Assembly (NCBI GenBank): GCA_964421875.1 | Contig: CAYQZD010000103.1 | Coordinates: 1-12,981 of the forward strand | Length of the DNA: 12,981 nucleotides | Direction of reading: 5' to 3' | DNA from: CAYQZD01 sp964421875 | GTDB lineage: Bacteria > Electryoneota > Tariuqbacteria > Tariuqbacterales > Tariuqbacteraceae | Shown: positions 8,825-12,981 of the stretch, piece after piece | Layout of the letters: each line of letters opens with the position of its first letter | Numbering within the stretch: the stretch's first letter is position 1 | Position numbers and translations under genes: made by a program | The notes under the pieces: model-generated | The model's input: the letters and a program-made list of their open reading frames with translations, nothing else | What the model was told of the DNA's origin: nothing | Databases searched by the model: none

Positions 8825-10294
8825 CTATTCGAATTCGTAAGTAATTCCAATTCTCAAGGCCGCTTCGGGCATCCCTACTATTAAAGTCTCCAGCCGCCAG
8901 TTTTCCATAATCTGCCGGCCGAATTCCAGGTTGAAGCGGGGGATGGGGATGCCTTTCATAGGTTCAAGAGGAACTCCGTCAGCGTCATTGTATCCTGCTA
9001 CAACTTCGTCAGCCAAAATAACGCCGGCGCTGACTCTGAACATCCCAACATAATAACCCAGCATCGCCCCGAATTTCGGTTTCAAGCCGCGCTTGTAGTT
9101 GGTAATCGTGCTGTCGGGACCTTCGCCAAGCTCGTATTCGAAGCCCATTTCGCCGAAGTAACTCGAAAGAGTCAGTGAAAGCGCTCGGTATCCCACACCG
9201 ACGGAGAAGGACGAAGGGATTCTAATCGTCATCTCATCCGAAGGAAAGTAGAGCGCTTTGTAAGTCCGAGTCGCTTCAGCGAGGTCTAAAGTGTCCACAT
9301 TGAAGGTCTCCTCATCCTCCTCGGCGTTCAAGTTCAATGCGGGAAAGTTGTATTGAGTTATCTCCATATCCCCGTTCATAGTAATCGAAGGTCTGATATC
9401 CGCGGTCAGGTTAAAGCAGAGTCTGTCGGATTTATAATAAGCCATTCCCAATTTAGCGCCCCATTTGCCGCCGGAGAAATCTCCCTTCATCTTCTGATAA
9501 AAATCGTTGGTATAGCCGGCGCGCGGGTCGTTGAAGGCGGTCTCGACAATCGGTCCTGACAAAATCCCTTCGGGCGAGAGTTTCCCATTGAGGTCCAACG
9601 ATACCGAGGTTCGCTTCAGGGTTATCCCTGCGTCCAGCCGGTCGGTAATACTGCGCGCCGCCGCTAAAGAATATTCCTCCGCCAGCAGGTTGAAGTACAT
9701 ATTCATATCCACCGCCACGTAGGCGGTCACCGGTATGGCTTCGGGATTTTCCTCGATGGTGCTGATTTGCGCCTCCAAGCCCGCCCCCAACATTTGAAAC
9801 CGTAGATTCAAAAGGGATTGATAAGCGAATCCCAGGGTATAGTCCTTCACAGGATATGCCAGGGAAAAACTTGAAACTATCGCCGGGCGTTGCCCGCCGG
9901 AGAGGGATAACTGCGGATAAATCACCGGACCCGCCACATCGAAAGTGACCAATTCGGCGTCAATCTCTTCGTTGATGCGATCCTGAAAATCCGGTTGATA
10001 TTTTAAACCTGGCAAGGCTTCGAACTGACATTCCCCTTTCTTCAAAGACGCCAAACCGGCCGGGTTCCAGTAGATTGAGGCTGAAGAAGGACGGAAGGTG
10101 GTGATTCCCCGGCCGGAAGCCGCTTCGTAAATCCCCATTCCCGTGAGTATGGAACTGCGAAATTCAAAACTCGCCTCCATTGTTCCGCCGTTGAAGTATT
10201 CCAGGCGGTTCTCTACTTGCGCCGAGGAGGGAGCTGATAATATCAGGAGGACGATAGGGAAAAGGATTGGGATGATGGAATTTTTTAGAGACAT
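8825..10294 (-). CDS. Outer membrane beta-barrel protein, OmpP1/FadL/PorV-like
   Basis: Predicted outer membrane barrel of 489 residues. The N-terminus is a classical signal peptide (residues 1-25, cleavage likely after APSSA, before QVENR). Residues 70-84 contain SSASIYWNPAGLASL; the NPAG turn after an early strand is typical of the FadL/OmpP1 and PorV-like families. The rest alternates hydrophobic and polar residues in strand-like stretches with acidic loops (for example NAEEDEETFNVDTLD), and the chain ends in a short strand, GITYEFE. The ATG at 10294 has GAGG about 10 bases upstream, and a TATAAT lies about 60 bases upstream. The giant protein follows on the same strand 85 bases downstream, so co-transcription is likely. 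In FadL relatives the barrel carries hydrophobic substrates; in T9SS bacteria PorV-type members shuttle exported cargo. Which applies here cannot be read from sequence. Confidence 0.8.
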   Translation of the reverse strand: MSLKNSIIPILFPIVLLILSAPSSAQVENRLEYFNGGTMEASFEFRSSILTGMGIYEAASGRGITTFRPSSASIYWNPAGLASLKKGECQFEALPGLKYQPDFQDRINEEIDAELVTFDVAGPVIYPQLSLSGGQRPAIVSSFSLAYPVKDYTLGFAYQSLLNLRFQMLGAGLEAQISTIEENPEAIPVTAYVAVDMNMYFNLLAEEYSLAAARSITDRLDAGITLKRTSVSLDLNGKLSPEGILSGPIVETAFNDPRAGYTNDFYQKMKGDFSGGKWGAKLGMAYYKSDRLCFNLTADIRPSITMNGDMEITQYNFPALNLNAEEDEETFNVDTLDLAEATRTYKALYFPSDEMTIRIPSSFSVGVGYRALSLTLSSYFGEMGFEYELGEGPDSTITNYKRGLKPKFGAMLGYYVGMFRVSAGVILADEVVAGYNDADGVPLEPMKGIPIPRFNLEFGRQIMENWRLETLIVGMPEAALRIGITYEFE

Positions 10295-10352
10295 TGATGA
10301 GATTCCTCATCAAAATATTGGTGTGATAATTAATACTATAACGACTTGTGCT

Positions 10353-10358
10353 ATTATA
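10353..10358 (-). promoter_or_regulatory. Probable -10 element for the barrel/giant-protein operon
   Basis: The minus strand reads TATAAT exactly, about 59 bases before the barrel start codon. The hexamer 17 bases further upstream (TAACAA) is a poor match to TTGACA, so only the -10 is convincing. The site lies in AT-rich sequence and inside the outer part of a large inverted repeat, which raises the chance of a fortuitous match. Confidence 0.4.
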
Positions 10359-10405
10359 CAAAAGTTGTTAATATATTGTTATTTATTGATATAAAATATC
10401 TTTTC

Positions 10406-10433
10406 GGGTATAGGGTAAAGGGTTTAGGGTCTA
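10406..10433 (+). repeat. Four tandem telomere-like heptamers GGGTNNA (potential G-quadruplex)
   Basis: Four exact consecutive 7-base units are seen on the plus strand: GGGTATA, GGGTAAA, GGGTTTA and GGGTCTA. Four GGG runs separated by 4-base loops fit the standard intramolecular G-quadruplex pattern. The units resemble plant-type telomere repeats (TTTAGGG), but nothing else suggests a linear chromosome end here. Confidence 0.75.
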
Positions 10434-10515
10434 AAAATTAGGTTCATCTCCAAATTAGTTGCAAAATCTCTTGCTTTGCGGATTAATGCTCGCTACTCTG
10501 CTGATTAATTCTCAA

Positions 10516-10608
10516 AACGTTGTCACTCCCGCGAAAGCGGGAGTCCAGGAAAATCTCTTTTAATATCAAAAAACTGGATTCCGGATTTCGCTCGGAATGA
10601 CAAGCGTT
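10516..10608. repeat. Small palindromic intergenic repeat, GTCA(T/C)TCC class
   Basis: About 93 bases with imperfect terminal inverted repeats: AACGTTGTCACTCC...GTCCAG at the left, and on the reverse strand of the right end AACGCTTGTCATTCC...ATCCAG. The left arm alone folds into a perfect 7-base-pair hairpin, CTCCCGC-GAAA-GCGGGAG (10526-10543). The right arm folds as ATTCCG/CGGAAT (10578-10598). Elements of this kind are widespread in bacterial intergenic DNA. This copy sits at the centre of the larger inverted repeat. Confidence 0.7.
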
Positions 10609-10706
10609 CTTTTTTTAGGCTAATGCCCCAGCTTTTCTGTACTGGATGCTCGCAACTAAAATGGAGAAGAGCCAAAAATTATTCCATAAGCGATTCTCGT
10701 CCGTTT

Positions 10707-10734
10707 TATACCCTTTACCCTGAACCCTAAATCC
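10707..10734 (-). repeat. Inverted partner array of GGGTNNA heptamers
   Basis: On the minus strand the units read GGATTTA (degenerate), GGGTTCA, GGGTAAA and GGGTATA, again exactly 28 bases. The array lies 273 bases from the plus-strand array in the opposite orientation, so the G-rich strands of both point inward. Three perfect GGG runs plus one GG make it a weaker quadruplex candidate. Confidence 0.7.
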
Positions 10735-10800
10735 TCTATTAGTTACAATAATAACAATATAATACATAAACGCTTTAATTAGTACAACGCGTTACTATAT

Positions 10801-11334
10801 CAAACTGATATCGAGAGCGAGCCCTTTTGCAGGTAAAAACCAATATCGATTTCTTTTTTAAAGTATGAATTTGCTTAAGCGATGATGTTGATAATATATT
10901 CAAAGAAAGAAGCAGCGATACTTAGGCGGGACCTATGGTCTAAAAGAATGACCGCGTAGAATAAGGCAAATCCGCAGCCGCAAGTCCCATATCTGCGAGA
11001 TGTCATTAAGGGGCTTGGCGTGATAATAACAACGAAGTTTTAAAGATGAATCGATGCAATCTGTAAATTTTTCCTATTATAGCTAACATTATAATCATTA
11101 TCCTGAAATTAATCAAGTAAAAAAGCCTGAAATAATAATTAGTCCGTCACAAAGATAAATTATTGTATATATTGATGATAGACTAAATCCCGATAAGATA
11201 TGTAAACCAATCCTAAAAAACCGGAATCCCCGGCTTACTCAATGCGTGGAAGTAAATCAGGGGGAGTTTGAACAACCGATTAAAATGTGGTGAGGGAATG
11301 AAGCAAAAGTATAGAGGGAATTGCCCGCTAAATT
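10801..11334. other. AT-rich intergenic stretch without a recognisable gene
   Basis: No open reading frame here has both a plausible ribosome site and a recognisable product. A more GC-rich patch at about 10925-11000 has short complementary segments (GGGAC/GTCCC, GGTC/GACC, CGCAG/CTGCG), so it could be a small structured RNA or a remnant, but it fits no RNA family I know. A 24-codon frame from about 10884 overlaps it and is unrecognised. Confidence 0.4.
11215..11235 (-). terminator. Weak minus-strand terminator-like hairpin
   Basis: On the minus strand AGCCGG, a 5-base loop GGATT, and CCGGTT form a 6-base-pair stem (one G-T pair) running straight into a run of T. There is no minus-strand gene immediately upstream for it to end, so it may belong to an unseen small transcript or be fortuitous. 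Confidence 0.25.
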
Positions 11335-11363
11335 TTGAATATTTCCGAATATTTTGTTATATT
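11335..11363 (+). promoter_or_regulatory. Candidate sigma70-type promoter of the tRNA cluster
   Basis: TTGAAT (11335-11340) and TATATT (11358-11363) are separated by exactly 17 bases, upstream of the first tRNA. Transcription would begin near 11370, leaving a leader of about 78 bases. The leader contains a perfect 6-base-pair hairpin GCCGCG/CGCGGC (11386-11404) and a GTTAC/GTAAC hairpin just before the tRNA, which could serve 5' processing. Confidence 0.5.
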
Positions 11364-11447
11364 AATGGGTTAATTAAAGCAATCGGCCGCGAATTATACG
11401 CGGCTGTTCAAGAGTTACTTCGTAACCCGCCGGTCCATCGACCTTTT

Positions 11448-11522
11448 GCGCCTGTAGCTCAAGGGAAGAGCAACGGCCTTCTAAGCCGTAGGTTGAAGGT
11501 TCGAATCCTTCCAGGCGTACCA
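11448..11522 (+). tRNA. tRNA-Arg (anticodon TCT), CCA encoded
   Basis: A full cloverleaf is visible. The acceptor stem is GCGCCTG with CAGGCGT (first pair G-T). The D-stem is GCTC/GAGC and the anticodon stem ACGGC/GCCGT, with loop CTTCTAA giving anticodon TCT, which reads AGA. The variable loop has 5 bases. The T-arm is GAAGG-TTCGAAT-CCTTC, and the 3' end ACCA is encoded in the DNA. First gene of a three-tRNA cluster. Confidence 0.96.
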
Positions 11523-11555
11523 AGCCCTGGGGGGATGAAAATATCAATCACACTC

Positions 11556-11629
11556 GGAGAGTGTAGCTCAGTTGGCAGAGCACCAGGTTGTGGCCCTGGT
11601 GGCCACGGGTTCAAGTCCCGTCACTCTCC
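11556..11629 (+). tRNA. tRNA-His (anticodon GTG)
   Basis: The acceptor stem is GAGAGTG with CACTCTC. An extra G at 11556 faces the discriminator C at 11629, as expected of histidine tRNAs, whose G-1:C73 pair is the main identity element. The D-stem is GCTC/GAGC; the anticodon stem CCAGG/CCTGG holds loop TTGTGGC (GTG); the T-arm is ACGGG-TTCAAGT-CCCGT. CCA is not encoded, unlike the neighbouring arginine tRNA. Confidence 0.96.
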
Positions 11630-11641
11630 CTAACACCATCC

Positions 11642-11713
11642 GGCCCCATCGTCTAGAGGTTAGGACTCGAGATTTTCGATCTCGCAACAGGGGTTCGATT
11701 CCCCTTGGGGTCA
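11642..11713 (+). tRNA. tRNA-Glu (anticodon TTC)
   Basis: The acceptor stem GGCCCCA pairs with TGGGGTC (one G-T pair) and the discriminator is A. The anticodon stem CGAGA/TCTCG holds loop TTTTCGA, anticodon TTC. The T-arm is AGGGG-TTCGATT-CCCCT. CCA is not encoded. Last of the three tRNAs; a terminator follows 12 bases downstream. Confidence 0.95.
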
Positions 11714-11725
11714 CTGCGTCATATA

Positions 11726-11759
11726 ATCCCTTCCGGAATAACCGGGAGGGATTTTTTTT
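11726..11759 (+). terminator. Rho-independent terminator of the tRNA cluster
   Basis: ATCCCTTCCGG, loop AATAA, then CCGGGAGGGAT form an 11-base-pair stem with one G-T pair. A run of eight T follows. The position directly behind tRNA-Glu fits the end of one Arg-His-Glu transcript. Confidence 0.9.
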
Positions 11760-11781
11760 ACGGTAAAACCTATTTATAAAC

Positions 11782-11810
11782 TTGACAATATCCTTATATT
11801 TCATTATCAA
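11782..11810 (+). promoter_or_regulatory. Candidate promoter upstream of the blade-repeat lipoprotein
   Basis: A perfect TTGACA (11782-11787) is followed after 17 bases by TATCAA (11805-11810), a moderate -10. If used, its transcript would cross the adjacent palindromic element and give a leader of about 255 bases before the ATG at 12073. Another, closer promoter is possible. Confidence 0.35.
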
Positions 11811-11949
11811 TTAGTGTTTGAGTAAAATTCTGACATTGTCATTGCGAGGAAGCAAAGCGACGAAGCAATCTATTTGTTATATAATAGCTTAAAGATTGCT
11901 TCACTTCGTTCGCAATGACAAATTGGTGACTTTTACATCAAAAACTAAT
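11810..11949. repeat. MITE-like palindromic element, GTCATTGCGAG class, with extended outer inverted repeats
   Basis: The inner inverted repeat pairs TTGTCATTGCGAGGAAGC... (from 11836) with the reverse strand TTGTCATTGCGAACGAAG... (ending at 11922); both arms end in GAAGCAATCT around an AT-rich loop. Outside these, TTAGTGTTTGAGTAAAA at the left mirrors TTAGTTTTTGATGTAAAA on the reverse strand at the right, giving a symmetric 140-base unit. It encodes no protein. Sequences of the inner type are common intergenic repeats in many uncultured and deltaproteobacterial genomes. No clear target duplication is seen. Confidence 0.7.
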
Positions 11950-12072
11950 AAAGCGGCGGGTTACTACGATTATCCCGATAAGACCTTCCGAAGTATTCTG
12001 ACAAATCTTTACACCGACCTTTCTTTTAACGGTTTCGGAACCTTATCCGATTAAATTTCGGAGGAAGGGAAA

Positions 12073-12963
12073 ATGAAAACCCTATTCACCATATTAATCC
12101 TCATCATCCTTCTGTCTGCCTGCACTTTCGCTCAGCCTCAGCAGCCGGACACATTATGGACAAGGACTTTCGGCGGAAGTTCCAGTGATTATGGTTATAG
12201 CGTTCAGCAAACATTGGACGGAGGGTTTATAGTCACGGGAAGCACCCGGTCTTATAGCGCACTAAATCGCGATGTTTATTTAATTAAGACAGATCCTTTC
12301 GGCAATCAACAGTGGTATCGAACCTTTGGAGGAAACCATGGGGATGAAAGCTATAGCGTTCAGCAGACAATGGACAATGGTTTTATTATTCTCGGACAGT
12401 CAAATTCATTCAGTATTGATGGATATGATGTTTATTTGATTAAAACCGACTCTTTAGGTAATCAATTGTGGAGTCAAACATTCAGTATAAACGAGCATGA
12501 TTATGCCAGACATGCTCAGCAGACCCTTGATGGCGGATATATCATAGTTGGTTACACAGGTGATTATGGCCCTGGTTATTTTGATGCCTTTCTAATTAAA
12601 ACTGATTCCTTAGGCAACCAGCAATGGCGCCGGATATATGACGAAAACTTAGATGAAGTTGGGTTCTGCGTTCAACAAACTCTTGAAGGTGGGTATATCA
12701 TAACCGGATATATAGGTTATTCAGGCACTTTGACTTCTGATGTCTATCTAATTAAAACCGACTCTTCGGGTAATCAGTTGTGGAGCCAAACATTCGGTGG
12801 GAATTTTAATGATATAGGGAGATGCGTTCAACAGACCAACGAGGAGGGATATATCATTACAGGAATGCAATGCTTTTATGGTACAAATTATGATGATGTC
12901 TATTTAATCAAAACCGATTCCGTTGGGTGTCAATTGCAAACTAAAAGTGAGCCACTATTGTAA
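12073..12963 (+). CDS. Secreted lipoprotein with 52-residue beta-propeller-like repeats, 3' end interrupted
   Basis: Exported protein whose native part covers about 285 codons. The ATG at 12073 follows a strong ribosome site, GGAGGAAGG. Residues 1-20 form a signal peptide; LSAC at 14-17 is a perfect lipobox, so lipidation at Cys17 is likely, with cleavage after CTFA as an alternative. From residue 26, five repeats follow, and the last four full units are 52 residues each. The consensus is W(S/R)xTFGGxxxDxGxxVQQT then DGGYIITG, a variable loop, and DVYLIKTDSxGNQ. Such repeats fold as propeller blades, which normally need more than five and are often followed by a C-terminal sorting domain. Here the frame ends in unrelated residues (CQLQTKSEPLL), apparently because insertion-sequence DNA starts near 12928. 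Function unknown; cell-surface location inferred. Confidence 0.85.
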   Translation: MKTLFTILILIILLSACTFAQPQQPDTLWTRTFGGSSSDYGYSVQQTLDGGFIVTGSTRSYSALNRDVYLIKTDPFGNQQWYRTFGGNHGDESYSVQQTMDNGFIILGQSNSFSIDGYDVYLIKTDSLGNQLWSQTFSINEHDYARHAQQTLDGGYIIVGYTGDYGPGYFDAFLIKTDSLGNQQWRRIYDENLDEVGFCVQQTLEGGYIITGYIGYSGTLTSDVYLIKTDSSGNQLWSQTFGGNFNDIGRCVQQTNEEGYIITGMQCFYGTNYDDVYLIKTDSVGCQLQTKSEPLL

Positions 12964-12981
12964 AGTAAAATTGAGCCACTC
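12928..12981. mobile_element. Probable left terminus of an IS21-like insertion sequence (partial)
   Basis: At 12928 the blade-coding sequence gives way to TGTCAATTGCAAA followed by two near-identical 19-base direct repeats, AAACTAAAAGTGAGCCACT (12938-12956) and AAAGTAAAATTGAGCCACT (12962-12980), which match at 17 of 19 positions. A TGT start and repeated short motifs near the tip are features of IS21-family ends. The transposase genes would lie beyond the window. The exact junction is uncertain because TCAATTG also fits the expected blade sequence. Confidence 0.55.

Larger units (their letters stand above)
10335..10800. repeat. Large imperfect inverted repeat with arms of about 230 bases
   Basis: Reading the left side forward and the right side as reverse complement gives a series of collinear matches. 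ATATTGTTATTTATTG (from 10371) matches ATATTGTTATTATTG (minus strand, ending near 10746). GGGT-heptamer clusters occupy both arms (10406-10433 and 10707-10734). CTCCANNTTAGTTGC matches at about 10449-10461 and 10653-10667. TTGTCA(C/T)TCC occurs at 10520-10529 and 10594-10603. The outermost match is a TAACG..TTGT.CTA.TTA block. The right arm carries roughly 27 extra bases inside the heptamers. No open reading frame is inside, so this looks like a decayed fold-back or MITE-type element. Confidence 0.5.

Noticed and set aside
10406..10734. A true chromosome end or telomere resolution site
   Set aside because: The heptamers are only four units per array, point inward, and lie between ordinary genes; bacterial linear ends are hairpins or protein-capped, not heptamer arrays.
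10905..10950. Signal recognition particle RNA, suggested by GAAGCAGC and a following TTAGGCGGGAC
   Set aside because: The GTCAGG strand and GGAA tetraloop that should precede the motif are absent, and no long closing helix can be drawn.
11268..11633. A 121-codon plus-strand frame spanning the spacer and the Arg and His tRNA genes
   Set aside because: It runs through two clear tRNA genes, and its second half is simply translated tRNA sequence.
11568..11810. Minus-strand 80-codon frame containing a RGIEPLLRDRKSRVLTSRR-like peptide
   Set aside because: This is the well-known spurious peptide produced by translating tRNA genes antisense; it overlaps tRNA-Glu and tRNA-His.
11422..11964. An 11-base inverted match (CGGCGGGTTAC) on either side of the tRNA cluster as an element boundary
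   Set aside because: A match of this length is expected many times by chance in 13 kb, and the flanks do not extend it.

Overview
The window looks like part of a chromosome from an uncultured Gram-negative bacterium, most plausibly in or near the FCB superphylum (Zixibacteria, Marinimicrobia, KSB1 or Cloacimonetes-like lineages). The reasons are a giant exported protein of carboxypeptidase-regulatory-like modules ending in a FlgD/T9SS-like C-terminal domain, a FadL/PorV-like outer membrane barrel beside it, a repeat-rich secreted lipoprotein, and small palindromic intergenic repeats of the GTCATTGCGAG and GTCA(T/C)TCC types. The lineage is inferred from domain style only; no marker gene is present.

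Layout. Positions 28-8739 (minus) hold one gene of about 2,900 codons: a signal peptide, Fn3/Ig-like N-terminal domains, about 20 tandem beta-sandwich modules of roughly 83 residues, several Ig-like domains, and the FlgD-like C-terminus. Just upstream on the same strand, 8825-10294 encodes a 489-residue outer membrane barrel. The two probably form an operon read from a promoter near 10350.

Positions 10295-11447 are AT-rich and without a convincing gene. Their first half is a large imperfect inverted repeat (about 10335-10800). It carries telomere-like GGGTNNA heptamers in both arms and a small palindromic repeat at its centre. Then comes a tRNA cluster, Arg(TCT)-His(GTG)-Glu(TTC), at 11448-11713, closed by a rho-independent terminator. 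A second palindromic MITE-like element lies at 11810-11949.

From 12073 to the right edge is a secreted, probably lipid-anchored protein built from exact 52-residue blades. Its reading frame is cut at about 12928 by sequence that looks like the left end of an IS21-like insertion sequence running out of the window.

How the parts work together: both protein loci encode cell-envelope products. The barrel could be a general porin-like protein or, more speculatively, a dedicated export or shuttle partner for the giant surface protein. The non-coding half is shaped by small mobile or palindromic repeats. No complete defence system, CRISPR array or phage is visible, and I cannot claim a new enzymatic system here.
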